Counted from the stretch's first letter, positions 35,859 through 45,947 are shown. The stretch: DNA of 64,000 bases from Porphyrobacter sp. SLTP (GCF_009905735.1 NZ_JAAALE010000008.1:1-64000), one strand, 5' to 3'. The notes: generated by a model from the sequence alone, not told the origin. Numbers and translations: made by a program.

Positions 35859-35985
35859 GGCTGTAATCCGCCCCTTGGTGAACCTAGTCACGCAGGGTTG
35901 TGGCGCGGCGTGGTAAACATCCCGTTAAACGAAGGTGGGATGTTTTGATCTTGCAGAGAATCCTTTCAGCCGTAAGTGGATAAGA

Positions 35986-36435
35986 CTACAGGAAATACCG
36001 CATCTTGATGGTCACGCGGCTGGTGCCCGCACCTAGCGCGAACACAGCGTCCGTAAACTTGGGCGGTGCCATGCGGACCGGTGCATCGCGCGAGAAGCCA
36101 TAGCCTTCCTTGGGCATCATCCCCATCGCCCGGTCGGCCTTGCCGTTATTGTTCTCGTCATGCAGCAGCGCGATGGCATATTGGCCGGGCTTGACCCCGG
36201 TGAAGCGGATTTCAACCTTGCCATTGGCGGGCACCACGGTGCGATGCGCGGCGGGATCCTTGATGCATTTGGGGAAGATATCCGCGCGCGTCGTCATGCA
36301 GGCGCGCACCACGCCTTTGGCGGAGCGGATGTCGGTGACGGTGATGACCACCTCGCCGGTCTGGGCCGGAGCCGCCGCCAGCGCAGCGCCAAAGCTCGCG
36401 CCAAGCCCCAGCAGCACCAGCGCGCCCGCTTTCAC
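35986..36435 (-). CDS. DUF2141 protein, exported (149 aa)
   Basis: The start is GTG at 36435, overlapping the stop of the sterol desaturase gene (GTGA), so the two are coupled. A signal peptide (GALVLLGLGASFGAALAAAP) is followed by the DUF2141 fold: VVITVTDIRSAKGVVRACM, then HDENNNGKAD, and YGFSRDAPVRM. DUF2141 proteins are small periplasmic proteins often found beside sterol desaturase or carotenoid genes; their role is unknown. The last residues form a short beta-strand (RVTIKMRYFL). Confidence 0.85.
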   Translation of the reverse strand: MKAGALVLLGLGASFGAALAAAPAQTGEVVITVTDIRSAKGVVRACMTTRADIFPKCIKDPAAHRTVVPANGKVEIRFTGVKPGQYAIALLHDENNNGKADRAMGMMPKEGYGFSRDAPVRMAPPKFTDAVFALGAGTSRVTIKMRYFL

Positions 36436-37208
36436 GGCGTGATGGCCTGCGCGCTGTGCCCGGCCTCGGTCACGATCCGCCGCGACAGGCCCTTGTCGGT
36501 CCCGCACAGCCTGTCCCACACGCGGAAATATAGCCCGAAGTTGCATCTGTATTCCTCGTGATGACGCTCGTGATGGCTGGCGGTTATCAGCCAGTTCCCC
36601 AACGGCGAGTGAACGAGCCAGCGCGGGAACATCTCCCAGCCCATGTGATTGGTGACGCCCATCACCGTCGCCACGGTCAGCACGAGGCCGAGCATGGCGA
36701 TGTGGATCGGCACGACAAACACCAGCACCGGCACCACGATCGCGCCGGTCACCGCCTCGATCGGGTGAAAGCTCATCGCGGTCCACGCCGTCGGCGGGCG
36801 GCTGTCATGGTGGACGGCATGGGCGAGGCGGAACCACCTGGGCCGGTGCATCCAGCGGTGGCTCCAGTAGAAGCAGGTGTCCTGCACGAAGAGGTAGATG
36901 AGCACCGAAAGCGGGTGATACCATAAGGGCAGGCTCGTCCAGTCGGCGGTCATCTGGGTCCAGCCATGATGGCGCCAGCCCCACAGCACGATCCCTGCCG
37001 GCGCGCCGTAAATCGCCGCAGACAGCAGCGACCAGCGCACCTCGCGTAGGATCTGCGCGCGCTTGCCCTCATACAATCCGGGCCGCATTTTCGCCGTCGC
37101 ATAGGCGAACAGCCCGCTGGTCAGCAGATAGCGCAGCGCCACGATCAGCGTGACGGCGAGACTGACAATCAGCAGCGCAATCGGAACGGGCGTGTCAGCG
37201 GGGAGCAT
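36432..37208 (-). CDS. sterol desaturase / fatty acid hydroxylase superfamily protein
   Basis: This is an integral membrane di-iron enzyme of 258 aa with about four membrane helices. The histidine clusters are HRWMH, HAVHH and ASHHERHH (about residues 117-121, 130-134 and 211-218), typical of this superfamily. The substrate cannot be deduced; bacterial members hydroxylate or desaturate fatty acids, hopanoids, sterols or carotenoids. It is coupled with a DUF2141 gene, a common pairing. Confidence 0.9.
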   Translation of the reverse strand: MLPADTPVPIALLIVSLAVTLIVALRYLLTSGLFAYATAKMRPGLYEGKRAQILREVRWSLLSAAIYGAPAGIVLWGWRHHGWTQMTADWTSLPLWYHPLSVLIYLFVQDTCFYWSHRWMHRPRWFRLAHAVHHDSRPPTAWTAMSFHPIEAVTGAIVVPVLVFVVPIHIAMLGLVLTVATVMGVTNHMGWEMFPRWLVHSPLGNWLITASHHERHHEEYRCNFGLYFRVWDRLCGTDKGLSRRIVTEAGHSAQAITP

Positions 37209-37266
37209 CCCCGCTGATATGCCGCAAATCCGAACGGCGCGACAGGGTTAAGTCAGGGGGCCACCC

Positions 37267-37782
37267 TCATCCGTGCGAATCGAGCGCCGTCGCCAGCGGG
37301 TCGAGCAGCGCCATGTGCCGCCGCATGGCGACCCGTGCGAGGTGTTCGACCTGCGTCTTGCGCCGCGCAGCCGCCAGCGGTTCAAGCGCGGCGGGTCGCA
37401 GGATTTCGGCGTCATAGCCATCGGCGACGATCACCCCGCAAGTGCCGGGCCGATAGGCCTCGCTCTCCAGCGGCGTACGGTCAAGCCCCGGCGGCAGGCC
37501 CCAGAAAAACCGGTCGCAGTAATCGAGATAATCGGGCCACTTGGCATCGCCGAGCAAGTCTGCGCGGGCGACCTTGATTTCGACGATCACGACCAGTCCC
37601 TTGGCATCAATCCCCATGAGATCGGCGCGGCGACCGTTCCTCAGCGGCACTTCGGCCAGGCACCAGATATCGTTGCGCGCGAACAAGCGCCCGATCCCGC
37701 GCGCAACATCGCCAGCGGCGAGCGCCAGCGGTGCGGCCAGCGGCATGGGCGAATCAGGGGAGGAAATCGGCCCGCCGGTCAT
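37267..37782 (-). CDS. mmcB: MmcB family DNA repair protein
   Basis: The MmcB core starts at DVARGIGRLFARND and contains EVPLRNGRRADLMGID and VVIVEIKVARADLLGDAKWPDYLDY, here shown across residues 25-100. This is a PD-(D/E)xK-like nuclease fold used in repair of mitomycin-type damage in Caulobacter. The start was chosen at ATG 37782 (171 aa). A TTG-initiated version at 37842 with AAAGG 3 nt away would be longer, and ATG at 37746 shorter; the family core is inside all three. Confidence 0.85.
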   Translation of the reverse strand: MTGGPISSPDSPMPLAAPLALAAGDVARGIGRLFARNDIWCLAEVPLRNGRRADLMGIDAKGLVVIVEIKVARADLLGDAKWPDYLDYCDRFFWGLPPGLDRTPLESEAYRPGTCGVIVADGYDAEILRPAALEPLAAARRKTQVEHLARVAMRRHMALLDPLATALDSHG

Positions 37783-37848
37783 GAGCGAGAGTTGGAACGA
37801 AAGCGGAACGCAGTCAAGCCGCGTTCGAACGCTGTCAGGCAAGCACCT

Positions 37849-38235
37849 TTAGTCGGGTCGCGGGTTCTCGAGCACGCTCACCATCGCGGCGCGGGCGGCA
37901 TGAAACTCGCGCCACAGCACCAGCGCCGGCGCCGCCGGGTCCTGCCCGCGTCGCGCCAGTGTGCCGAGCGCGGCCAGCCCGCTGTCGAGCATCGCAGCGC
38001 AATCGGCGACAGTCTGCGCGACCAGCGCCCGCTGCCATGGCGCAGCGCGGGCAAGCACGGCGCCAAGCTCGCCGCCGATCTCCACCGGCTCAGGCGCCAG
38101 CCGGGCGAGCAGCGCCAGTCCGGCCGCCTGCCCGTGGAGCGCCACCAGCGCCTCGGCCAGCGCCTCGGGCGCGGCACCATCCGCAGGCAGGTTCGCGGCC
38201 TGCGGGGGAATCGTCTCGGGCGGAAGCGTGGCCAT
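37849..38235 (-). CDS. hypothetical helical protein (128 aa)
   Basis: No family is recognised. It is almost entirely Ala/Leu-rich helices with an acidic and Pro-containing start (MATLPPETIPPQAAN) and no signal peptide. The reading frame is clean and lies immediately upstream of mmcB in the same direction, with 66 bases between its stop and the chosen mmcB ATG. High Ala content on a GC-rich chromosome lowers confidence, but the alternative frame has no better candidate. Confidence 0.5.
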   Translation of the reverse strand: MATLPPETIPPQAANLPADGAAPEALAEALVALHGQAAGLALLARLAPEPVEIGGELGAVLARAAPWQRALVAQTVADCAAMLDSGLAALGTLARRGQDPAAPALVLWREFHAARAAMVSVLENPRPD

Positions 38236-38348
38236 AAACGGAGCCTAGGCGGGCGTCCTTGCCGATTGGTTAAGCCCGATCCCGGCGATTGCGCGCCGAT
38301 CCGCCCCCCGCGCCCCCGGAACAATTGTGTGGCATCGCGCCCCACCTC

Positions 38349-38377
38349 TTGCTAAGCGCCGCGCCGCGCGCAAGAAT
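38349..38377 (+). promoter_or_regulatory. possible sigma-70 promoter of the tRNA gene
   Basis: TTGCTA at 38349-38354 and AAGAAT at 38372-38377 are 17 bases apart, which puts a transcription start about 15 bases before the mature tRNA. Each hexamer matches consensus at four of six positions, so support is moderate. Confidence 0.35.
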
Positions 38378-38399
38378 AGCGCGCACCGCATGGCACCAT

Positions 38400-38476
38400 G
38401 CACCCGTAGCTCAGCTGGATAGAGTGCTGCCCTCCGAAGGCAGAGGTCACAGGTTCGAATCCTGTCGGGTGCGCCA
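38400..38476 (+). tRNA. tRNA-Arg (anticodon CCG)
   Basis: The cloverleaf is complete. The acceptor arms GCACCCG (38400-38406) and CGGGTGC (38466-38472) are followed by discriminator G and encoded CCA (38474-38476). The anticodon stem CTGCC/GGCAG encloses the loop CTCCGAA with anticodon CCG. The T arm shows AGGTTCGAATCCT. The CCA end is encoded in the genome. It reads CGG arginine codons, frequent in this GC-rich genome. Confidence 0.97.
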
Positions 38477-38529
38477 CCTCCGAACCACCACCTATCGGAT
38501 CAGCAAGCGGCGCTGCCCGCTGCCGCTTC

Positions 38530-40470
38530 CTATTTTGCCGCGGCTGGTTTGAGGTAGCGTTCGAACCATTCCACCGTGCGCTTGAGCGAATCGAGCTGGT
38601 TTTCGCGCTTCCTGAAGCCGTGGCCTTCGGCGGGGTAGAACACGGTTTCGACCGTGTTGCCCTTGGCCTTCAGGATATCGTCCACCTCCTGCGCCTGCCC
38701 GCGCGGCACGCGGATGTCGTTGTCGCCCTGGATCGTCAGCAGCGGAGCCTTGGCATTGGCGAGGTAGGTGAGGGGCGAGGCGCGGTCGTAGCCTTCGGGA
38801 TTTTCCTCGGGCGTGCCCATCAGGCTGCGCAAATAGGCTTTGAGCACCTCGTCCATGTCGCGGTACATCGTGCGCCAGTTGATGATGCCGAACCACTGGA
38901 CGCCCGCCGCAAATTCATCGGGCGCCTTGCCGATCGCCATCAGCGTCATGAACCCGCCATAGGAGCCGCCGAAGATGCCGACGCGCTTGGGATCGACATA
39001 GCCGCTTTGGACCAGGAAGTGCTTGGCCGCGATCACGTCCTTGAGATCGCCGCCGCCCATGTCATCATAATTGGCCGCCTGAAACGCCTTGCCGTAGCCG
39101 GTCGAGCCGCGAAAATTCGGCGCGATGATGATGAACCCGCGACTGGCAAGCGCGGCGGCGATATCGTCGAAATAGTCGTCGGTCTTACCCGTCGGCCCGC
39201 CGTGGGGGATGACGATAGCCGGGTTGCTGCCATCACGCTTGAGGTTCGCCGGCATCGTCACCAATGCGCTGATGCGGGTGCCGTCGAAGCTCGTGTAGGT
39301 CACCATCTGTGAGCCCGCCAGCGCTTCAGGCCGCAGGCTGGCGAGGGCCAGTTGCGTAATCGGCGTCACAGTGTCGCTGGCAAGGTCATAGCGGTTCAGC
39401 TCGCCCGCGACATTGGCGGCCATGTTCACCACCAGCAGCGACTTTCCATCGGGTGAGCGCGGATCGTTGCCGGTCGTGTAATTGATGCCGGTGGGCAGTT
39501 TCAGCGCCGTCTCCGCGCCGGTCGCGAGATCGAACCGGACCAAGGTGCTGCGCAAATCGTCAGAGCTTTCGACCAGCAGGGCCTTGCCGTCGCGCGTGAA
39601 GCGCAGCGCCGACTGGTCCCAGACGATCGGCTTCAACCACCGCCACTTGCGGGTCTTGAGGTTGTACAGCCCGGCGCGCGGGCGGCCGATCTCGACATCG
39701 GTGGTGACGGCGAGCCATTCGCCATCGGCGCTCACGTCCATCACCCGGAAGATCGTTCCGTCCTGCCCGAGCACCTTGGTCGCCTTGCCACTGGCCACAT
39801 CGACACGCCAGATTTCGGTCGTGGTCGCATCGATCTTTTCGCGATTGGCGAAGATCGTCTGGCCGCCATCCGCCCACAACCGGGGTGACCACTCGAAATC
39901 GGGATCGCCCTCGGCCGTGAGGACGCGCACCGTGCCATCCGGGCTCAACACCGCGAGATTGGACTGCGCTTCGGTCTTCTTCTTGACCGACAGGGCAATC
40001 CGCCCCTCCGCGCCGCCCGGGACCATCGCCCGCTCGCTGAGGTCCGGGGTGGCGGTGACCCGCTCAACCGCGCCGCCGCTGGTGGGGACGCGGTAGAGAT
40101 CGTAATACTCATCCCCGCCGTTATCCTGCGTGAAATAGAGCCACTTGCCATCGCGCGAGGCAGCTAGGCCGCCCTGGGAGTCATCCGACTGCGTCATCTG
40201 CAACGGCCAGCCGCCATCGGCATCGACCCGCCAGATGTTGTAGCGCCCAGTGAGATTGGTCGAGAGAAACACGTGTTCACCGTCCGCGCTCCACGTGACC
40301 CCGCCGACGCTGCGCGAATTGCCAATGTCCTCAAGCGGCACTGCGCGCGCCTCGGGGTTTACGGGGGATTCGATGGCCTTGGGATCAGTGACCGGCCGTT
40401 CAGGCGTGGCAATCTGCGCCGCCAGCGGAGAGGCCGATAACAACATGACTGTGACGATAATCGAACGCAT
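38530..40470 (-). CDS. exported S9-family prolyl oligopeptidase
   Basis: The protein has 646 aa, with a signal peptide (cleavage after SPLAA). The beta-propeller N-terminal domain (residues 20-390) shows repeated SxDGxxL blades. The alpha/beta hydrolase domain has catalytic Ser503 in GGSYGGFM, an Asp in QGDNDIRVP and a His in [11 protein letters not shown]. This is the dipeptidyl-peptidase/acylaminoacyl type. It stands alone between the tRNA and the LuxR-type gene, and its role in peptide uptake is family-based. Confidence 0.93.
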   Translation of the reverse strand: MRSIIVTVMLLSASPLAAQIATPERPVTDPKAIESPVNPEARAVPLEDIGNSRSVGGVTWSADGEHVFLSTNLTGRYNIWRVDADGGWPLQMTQSDDSQGGLAASRDGKWLYFTQDNGGDEYYDLYRVPTSGGAVERVTATPDLSERAMVPGGAEGRIALSVKKKTEAQSNLAVLSPDGTVRVLTAEGDPDFEWSPRLWADGGQTIFANREKIDATTTEIWRVDVASGKATKVLGQDGTIFRVMDVSADGEWLAVTTDVEIGRPRAGLYNLKTRKWRWLKPIVWDQSALRFTRDGKALLVESSDDLRSTLVRFDLATGAETALKLPTGINYTTGNDPRSPDGKSLLVVNMAANVAGELNRYDLASDTVTPITQLALASLRPEALAGSQMVTYTSFDGTRISALVTMPANLKRDGSNPAIVIPHGGPTGKTDDYFDDIAAALASRGFIIIAPNFRGSTGYGKAFQAANYDDMGGGDLKDVIAAKHFLVQSGYVDPKRVGIFGGSYGGFMTLMAIGKAPDEFAAGVQWFGIINWRTMYRDMDEVLKAYLRSLMGTPEENPEGYDRASPLTYLANAKAPLLTIQGDNDIRVPRGQAQEVDDILKAKGNTVETVFYPAEGHGFRKRENQLDSLKRTVEWFERYLKPAAAK

Positions 40471-40590
40471 CGTAATTCCCCCACTGGCGGTCTGCGCGGA
40501 TCACCCGCCGTCAGACTCGCATACATGCACGCGCGTGCATTCCCCGGGGCCAGCATACCAAAAGGACGCAGCGGCGCCAGTGCCGAGAGA

Positions 40591-41109
40591 TCAGGCGCGC
40601 GGCGCGGAGGGCCCTTGATCCGGCAGCGCGATCAGCTCCTCAAGGAACAGCGCGATCAGGGCTGACTGGGAATCGACTCCGGCCTTGGCATAGACACGGG
40701 TGAGCTGCGCGCGCACGGTGCCTGCCGCTGAACCGCGCAAGGCTGCAATCTCGGTGATATCGCAGCCTTTCAGAGCGAACAGAGCCACGTCAGCCTCGGC
40801 CGCGGTAAGCTGCCATTCTGCGAAGCGCAGAGCGATCAGTTCGGACATCGCGCCTTGCGCCGCGGCAACCGCGGTCTCGTCACGCCGGGCAGCAGCGATC
40901 AGGCTGCGCACCTGCAGGCTTCCCAGCACCACGGCGACCAGCAAGGCGATAGCGGCCATGCCTTCGATGGCCAGATGCAGGCCGATCCCGTCTGCCAGCA
41001 CATCGCCGACCAGATCGGCCAGAAAGAACGCGCAGGCCAAGGCTTGCAAGGCCACCAGGATGCTGATCCCGGTGGCCTTGCGTTCAATGCTGCGCGCTTT
41101 TGCGTTCAT
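40591..41109 (-). CDS. membrane-anchored LuxR-type regulator
   Basis: The 172-residue protein has two transmembrane segments near residues 14-38 and 47-66, then a cytoplasmic LuxR-type helix-turn-helix (about residues 100-160: LTAAEADVALFALKG, then AGTVRAQLTRVYAKAGV). There is no receiver or autoinducer domain. Such membrane-anchored HTH proteins can sense the membrane state directly. The stop of the cytochrome b561 gene lies 9 bases before its start, so the two are probably co-transcribed (b561 upstream). Confidence 0.85.
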   Translation of the reverse strand: MNAKARSIERKATGISILVALQALACAFFLADLVGDVLADGIGLHLAIEGMAAIALLVAVVLGSLQVRSLIAAARRDETAVAAAQGAMSELIALRFAEWQLTAAEADVALFALKGCDITEIAALRGSAAGTVRAQLTRVYAKAGVDSQSALIALFLEELIALPDQGPSAPRA

Positions 41110-41118
41110 GTCACGTGC

Positions 41119-41739
41119 CTATCGCCCGAACGGCGCCATCGCCACCAGAACCTGCTTGCCGCTCCGCCGGGTCTCGAAGATCACCCCGGCAAGGTGCAGC
41201 AAAATCAGCAGGTAGAGCAGATTGGCGGCGGTTTCATGGATTTCGCCGAGCAGGCCTTCTTCGCCTTCCTCTTCGCTGTCCCCCTCTTCGCTGGCCTCTT
41301 CATGGCTCTCCCCTGAGACCACGGCACTGCGATGCTCTGCTTCCCGCTCCGCGCCGTCCCACGGGGGTGGTCCGGCCATCGTGATCCCGGTGGCGATGAT
41401 CGTCAGCAGGCAGACCCAGATGGCATAGACCATCAGCGCGCCCAGCGGATTGTGCGAGGCGTGCGGGGTGACGGTGCCAGCCCGGATGTCGCGCAGATGG
41501 GCGAACGCTTTGCGCGGGCTCGGCCAGAAGGCGGCGAAGCGGGCCTCGGCCGGGCCGACCAGCCCCCACAACAGACGCAGTGCGAGGATTGCGGCAAGTC
41601 CGTAGCCGACCCAGATGTGCGGGCCGGAGCCTTCTTCGGTGAGCAGAGCATTGGCGAGCACCGCCAGGGCGATCGACCAGTGGGTGATCCGGACAATCGG
41701 ATCCCAGCGGCGGCGGGCGGGTGTTGTTGTAGCGGTCAT
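41119..41739 (-). CDS. cytochrome b561-family protein with acidic loop
   Basis: The start was chosen at ATG 41739 (206 aa). There are four membrane helices with the b561 histidines: the first in IVRITHWSIAL, and others in PRKAFAHLRD and LLILLHLAGV. A loop between helices has EESHEEASEEG-like acidic runs (about residues 145-170) with one His, unusual for the family. Members act as membrane electron carriers or nickel/hydrogenase-type cytochromes. The neighbour is the LuxR-type gene. Confidence 0.85.
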   Translation of the reverse strand: MTATTTPARRRWDPIVRITHWSIALAVLANALLTEEGSGPHIWVGYGLAAILALRLLWGLVGPAEARFAAFWPSPRKAFAHLRDIRAGTVTPHASHNPLGALMVYAIWVCLLTIIATGITMAGPPPWDGAEREAEHRSAVVSGESHEEASEEGDSEEEGEEGLLGEIHETAANLLYLLILLHLAGVIFETRRSGKQVLVAMAPFGR

Positions 41740-41891
41740 GGCGCATCCTTTGCGAAGGGTGCCAGCGACTGCTCGGGACATTGGGGACAAAGCCAGCCGC
41801 TGACCCGCGTCATGTGAGGCGGCAGATGCGGCCGCGCGATTGGCGATCTGCTTATCCGGGCCCGCCTAAGCCGCTGCTTATGGTCAGCGCC

Positions 41892-42599
41892 TCAGACACT
41901 GACCCCGAACAGGCGTCCCACCAGCGCCGTGGTCGCCATCGCGAATGCCCCCCAGCCCACCACCCGGAGCGTTGCGGGGACAAGCGGTGCGGCACCGGCT
42001 TTGGCTCCGAGCGCGCCGAGGATGGCCAGCGCAAGGATCGATACCGCCACTACGGTGAAGGTGATCGCGTCGGCCGGTGCAAGCCACGCCGCCGCCAAGG
42101 GCACGGCCGCCGCCGCGCTGAAGGTCAGCCCTGATGCCAGTGCTGCCTGCAACGGGCGCGCCGAAAGCTGATCCGACAGGCCGAGTTCGTCGCGCACATG
42201 CGCGGCCAGGGGATCGAGCGTGGTGAGCTCGCGCGCCACGGCAGCAGCCGTCTGTTCGCTGAGGCCGCGCGCGCGGTAGATCGCGGCAAGCTCTGCCTCT
42301 TCGTCGGCTGGCGTGGCGGCGAGCGCCTCGGCCTCGCGGCGGATGTCGGCCTGTTCGGAATCGGCCTGGCTGGAGACCGAGATATATTCGCCCGCCGCCA
42401 TCGACATGGCGCCGGCCATCAGCGCCGCCACCCCGGCGACCATGATCGCACCCGGTTCAGGCGTCGCCGCCGCCACGCCGATGATCAGCGACGAGACCGA
42501 AATGATTCCGTCATTGGCTCCGAGCACGGATGCGCGCAGCCAGCCTGTGCGGTGAACATAGTGCGGATCGTCAGGGTGGGCGCTGGCGGTTGTCATCAT
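41892..42599 (-). CDS. VIT1/CCC1-family Fe/Mn transporter
   Basis: The 235 aa contain the family signature GANDGIISVSSLIIGVAAA (about residues 27-45) and the acidic central segment (DSEQADIRREAEALAATPADEEAEL) of this group, which binds metal at the cytoplasmic side. There are five hydrophobic helices. ATG ATG at 42594-42599 gives two possible starts. It exports or stores iron or manganese, likely detoxifying them. It is not obviously linked to the suf operon at 7 kb, and no iron box is seen upstream. Confidence 0.9.
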   Translation of the reverse strand: MMTTASAHPDDPHYVHRTGWLRASVLGANDGIISVSSLIIGVAAATPEPGAIMVAGVAALMAGAMSMAAGEYISVSSQADSEQADIRREAEALAATPADEEAELAAIYRARGLSEQTAAAVARELTTLDPLAAHVRDELGLSDQLSARPLQAALASGLTFSAAAAVPLAAAWLAPADAITFTVVAVSILALAILGALGAKAGAAPLVPATLRVVGWGAFAMATTALVGRLFGVSV

Positions 42600-42728
42600 T
42601 GTCTGGCTCCACCGGGTTTGCTCCCCGGCTCTTGGGCGTGAGTGTCCGCCTATCGGAGCCGGATTGCAACTGCGGGAGCCTGTTCAGGCAGAAGGAAGGA
42701 GCCAGCCGCCCCTTCCTTCTTGCGCCCA

Positions 42729-43583
42729 TCAGAACGAAGCCGTTACCGCAGCCACAACAGTGGAGCCAGCGATCGCGCCGACGCCGTCCTGGCCGCGCGA
42801 GAAACTGGGCTGGAGGTAAGCGCTCTCCGCCCGCGAGATATCCGTATCGACATAGGCGATCGAGAAGGTCAGCCCTTCCAGCGGCGTGATGTCCGCGCCG
42901 AGCGACCAGTCGAAATAGGTGCCGGTCGGCGCGACGCTGGTGGCATTGGGGCCAAGGCCGGGATTGCCGTCCGAATAGCCGAGATGGGCCTTGAGGCTGA
43001 CCGGCGTACCGCCAAGCGCATAGACCGCGTCGGCGGAGAGATAGAGGTTATCCTCCTTGTCGCCCGGATCATCCGGCAGTCCGGCCAAAGCCGCTGCGCC
43101 GGTGAAAAAGACGTTGCCCAGCGCCTCTTGCTGGGGTGCATAGGCCACGCCTGCGGTCAGCGCGAGCGGGCCGACGGTGCCGGACAGCTTGGCATAGAGT
43201 TCGGCAAAGTCGGTCTCGTCCGCGCCGCCCGGATACATGTACCAGACCAGGCCGGTATCGAGCGTCCCCGCACCCACCGGCACCTTCACCCCGGCATAGA
43301 GATCAAGCTCCATATTGGCCCCGCCGAACGTGCCCCAACCGGCAAGGTTTGAACCCCAGGCGCCAACATAGACACCGCTTGTGTGCGTGGCGGTGATGCC
43401 GCCTTGCACCGCCAACTCGCCATCTGTCTGAGAGACGCCGCGAAAGCGGTAATCGGTGGTGAGGCCGGCGCTGCCCGAGACGGTGATGGTATCAGCCGCT
43501 TCGCCCGGCTCTTCCTCGGTTTGCTGCGCATGGGCGGGAACAGCGGCGATGGTTGCCAGCAAAGCGATGGGGAGAAAACGCAT
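42729..43583 (-). CDS. TorF-family putative porin
   Basis: The 284-residue protein has a signal peptide (cleavage after AHA) and amphipathic beta strands. The TorF/Gcw_chp hallmark is the early TTDYRFRGVSQTDG segment, with a C-terminal beta-strand ending in Phe (TASF). It is an outer-membrane channel of unknown substrate. It is transcribed away from the kdp operon, and its 5' region holds the GCATGAAA repeats. Confidence 0.88.
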   Translation of the reverse strand: MRFLPIALLATIAAVPAHAQQTEEEPGEAADTITVSGSAGLTTDYRFRGVSQTDGELAVQGGITATHTSGVYVGAWGSNLAGWGTFGGANMELDLYAGVKVPVGAGTLDTGLVWYMYPGGADETDFAELYAKLSGTVGPLALTAGVAYAPQQEALGNVFFTGAAALAGLPDDPGDKEDNLYLSADAVYALGGTPVSLKAHLGYSDGNPGLGPNATSVAPTGTYFDWSLGADITPLEGLTFSIAYVDTDISRAESAYLQPSFSRGQDGVGAIAGSTVVAAVTASF

Positions 43584-43683
43584 GGAAATTGTTCCTTCTG
43601 GCGGCGCAGCCGAAAGGGCTGCCCGGAGCCCGCGCAGTTCCCCTGCCTTGCCGTTAAATCGCCATGCGGAATGCGGCTGGAGA

Positions 43684-43702
43684 GCATGAAAGCCGCATGA
43701 AA
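43684..43702 (+). promoter_or_regulatory. direct repeat GCATGAAA-N3-GCATGAAA (candidate KdpE/OmpR-type site)
   Basis: Two exact 8-bp copies are 11 bp apart (start to start), one helical turn, which is the usual spacing of OmpR/PhoB-family binding sites. They lie in the 245-base space between the TorF porin (start 43583) and kdpF (start 43829), about 100 and 130 bases from the two start codons. Further CATGAAA-like sequence occurs inverted near 43778. No experimental support. Confidence 0.4.
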
Positions 43703-43828
43703 CCGGCCACTTGGCGACAGACGCCGCGCACCGCTTTCACGCGGATTTAATGTCAGCGCCCCCGAACCCCCTGCGACTTTTCATGGGCGCCGCGCGCATT
43801 GGGACGGCTCCTATCTGAGGAGCCTTTG

Positions 43829-43918
43829 ATGACCTTCGATCTCCTGCTGGCCGCGCTCGTCGCGCTCGGCCTGTTTGCCTATCTGGTGTTCGTGCTGCTC
43901 AAGCCGGAGCGGTTCTGA
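43829..43918 (+). CDS. kdpF: KdpF, small membrane subunit of the K+ transporter
   Basis: This 29-residue peptide, [19 protein letters not shown] then [10 protein letters not shown], forms a single membrane helix with the KPERF end typical of KdpF. GAGGAG lies about 7 nt before the ATG. The stop overlaps the kdpB start (TGATG). KdpF stabilises the Kdp complex. Confidence 0.9.
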   Translation: MTFDLLLAALVALGLFAYLVFVLLKPERF

Positions 43919-45927
43919 TGGCAAGCGCCGGGATGTTCGACCGCGCGCTGGTGGGACCCGCCATCCGCGACGCCTTCACCAAGCTCGATCCGCGCACGCT
44001 GGCGCGCAATCCGGTGATGTTCGCCACCGCAGTGACCGCAGCGGCAGCGACACTGGTGCTGTTCTACAACCTGTCGATGGGCACGGGCGATCCGCGCTTC
44101 GAAGGCCAGCTGGTGTTCTGGCTATGGCTGACAGTGCTGTTCGGCAATTTCGCCGAAGCGCTGGCTGAGGGGCGCGGCAAGGCGCAGGCGGCGAGCCTGA
44201 GAGCGACCAAGGATCAGCTGGTCGCCTACCGCATCGGCCGCGATGGCGCGGCAGAACAGATCCCCGCCACCCAGCTCCAGCGCGGCGACGTGGTGTTGGT
44301 GGTCGCAGGCCAGCAGATCCCTGCCGATGGCGAGGTCGTCGCCGGGGTCGCCTCGGTCAACGAGGCCGCGATCACCGGCGAAAGCGCGCCCGTGATCCGC
44401 GAGGCAGGCGGGGATCGCTCGGCGGTGACGGCGGGGACAACCGTGATTTCCGATCAGCTCCAGATCAAGGTGACGGCGGAACCCGGCAGCGGCTTTCTCG
44501 ACCGCATGATTGCGCTGGTCGAAGGCGCGAGCCGCCAGAAAACCCCCAACGAGATCGCGCTGACGATCCTGCTCACCGGGCTGACGCTGGTGTTCCTGAT
44601 CGCGGTCGGCACGCTGCCTGCGTTTGCCGCCTATGCCGGGGGCAGCATCGCCGTACCCGTGCTGATCGCGCTGTTCGTGGCGCTGATCCCGACCACGATT
44701 TCGGGGCTACTCTCGGCGATCGGGATTGCAGGCATGGACCGGTTGATCCGCTTCAACGTGCTCGCGAAATCCGGCCGCGCGGTCGAGGCAGCGGGGGACA
44801 TCGGCACGCTGCTGCTCGACAAGACCGGCACCATCACCATCGGTGACCGGCAGGCGAGCGAGTTCGTGGCGCTGACCGGCGTGGCCGAGGCTGACCTGAT
44901 TTCCGCCGCCCGCCTGGCCAGCCTCGCCGACGAGACGCCCGAGGGCCGCTCCATCGTGGTTCTTGCGGGCCAGGGCGAACCCTTAGCGCCTGATGCGGAA
45001 GTGGTGGGCTTTACCGCCCAGACCCGGGTCAGCGGCATCGACCAGCAGGGTCGCAGCATCCGCAAGGGTGCGGTCGATGCCGTTCTCAAGCTCGGGGAGT
45101 TCCCGGAGAGCGCGGTGATTGAATTGCGCCGCATCACCGACAAGATCGCGCAAGCCGGTGGCACCCCGTTGGCCGTGACCGAAAACGGGCGGCTGCTCGG
45201 CGCAGTCCACCTCAAGGACATCGTCAAGGCGGGCATCCGCGAACGCTTCGTCGAACTGCGCCGCATGGGCATCCGCACCGTGATGATCACCGGCGACAAC
45301 CCCTTGACTGCCGCCGCTATCGCCGCCGAGGCAGGGGTCGACGATTTTCTCGCCGAAGCCACGCCCGAGGACAAGCTCGCCTACATCCGCAAGGAACAGG
45401 CCGAGGGCAAGCTGGTCGCCATGTGCGGCGATGGCACCAATGATGCCCCCGCGCTCGCTCAGTCAGACGTGGGCGTCGCCATGAACACCGGCACCCAGGC
45501 CGCGCGCGAGGCGGGTAACATGGTCGATCTCGACAGCGATCCGACCAAGCTCATCGAGGTCGTCGGCATCGGCAAGCAATTGCTGATGACCCGCGGCGCG
45601 CTCACCACCTTCTCGATCGCCAATGATGTCGCCAAGTATTTCGCGATCCTGCCCGCGATCTTCGTGGTGCTCTATCCGGGGCTGGGCGCGCTCAATGTGA
45701 TGGGACTGGCCAGTCCTTCGAGCGCGATCCTGTCCGCGATCATCTTCAACGCGCTGATCATCCCGCTGCTGGTGCCGCTGGCGCTCAAAGGGGTGGCCTA
45801 CCGCCCCATGCCCGCTGCCAGCCAACTGCTGCGCAACCTCGCGATCTATGGCGGCGGCGGCGTGATCGCCCCCTTCGTCGGCATCAAGCTGATCGACCTC
45901 GCGGTCGCCGGCCTCGGCCTCGCCTGA
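43918..45927 (+). CDS. kdpB: K+-transporting P-type ATPase subunit KdpB
   Basis: KdpB is the ATP-hydrolysing subunit of the high-affinity KdpFABC potassium pump in the inner membrane. The 669 aa include the phosphorylation site DKTGTIT (about residues 301-307), the TGES actuator loop and the [10 protein letters not shown] hinge. Membrane helices flank these. It directly follows kdpF, where kdpA is usual; the order here is F-B-A-C. There is a 20-base gap before kdpA. Confidence 0.98.
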   Translation: MASAGMFDRALVGPAIRDAFTKLDPRTLARNPVMFATAVTAAAATLVLFYNLSMGTGDPRFEGQLVFWLWLTVLFGNFAEALAEGRGKAQAASLRATKDQLVAYRIGRDGAAEQIPATQLQRGDVVLVVAGQQIPADGEVVAGVASVNEAAITGESAPVIREAGGDRSAVTAGTTVISDQLQIKVTAEPGSGFLDRMIALVEGASRQKTPNEIALTILLTGLTLVFLIAVGTLPAFAAYAGGSIAVPVLIALFVALIPTTISGLLSAIGIAGMDRLIRFNVLAKSGRAVEAAGDIGTLLLDKTGTITIGDRQASEFVALTGVAEADLISAARLASLADETPEGRSIVVLAGQGEPLAPDAEVVGFTAQTRVSGIDQQGRSIRKGAVDAVLKLGEFPESAVIELRRITDKIAQAGGTPLAVTENGRLLGAVHLKDIVKAGIRERFVELRRMGIRTVMITGDNPLTAAAIAAEAGVDDFLAEATPEDKLAYIRKEQAEGKLVAMCGDGTNDAPALAQSDVGVAMNTGTQAAREAGNMVDLDSDPTKLIEVVGIGKQLLMTRGALTTFSIANDVAKYFAILPAIFVVLYPGLGALNVMGLASPSSAILSAIIFNALIIPLLVPLALKGVAYRPMPAASQLLRNLAIYGGGGVIAPFVGIKLIDLAVAGLGLA

Positions 45928-45947
45928 GCCGCAAAGGAACCTGACCC

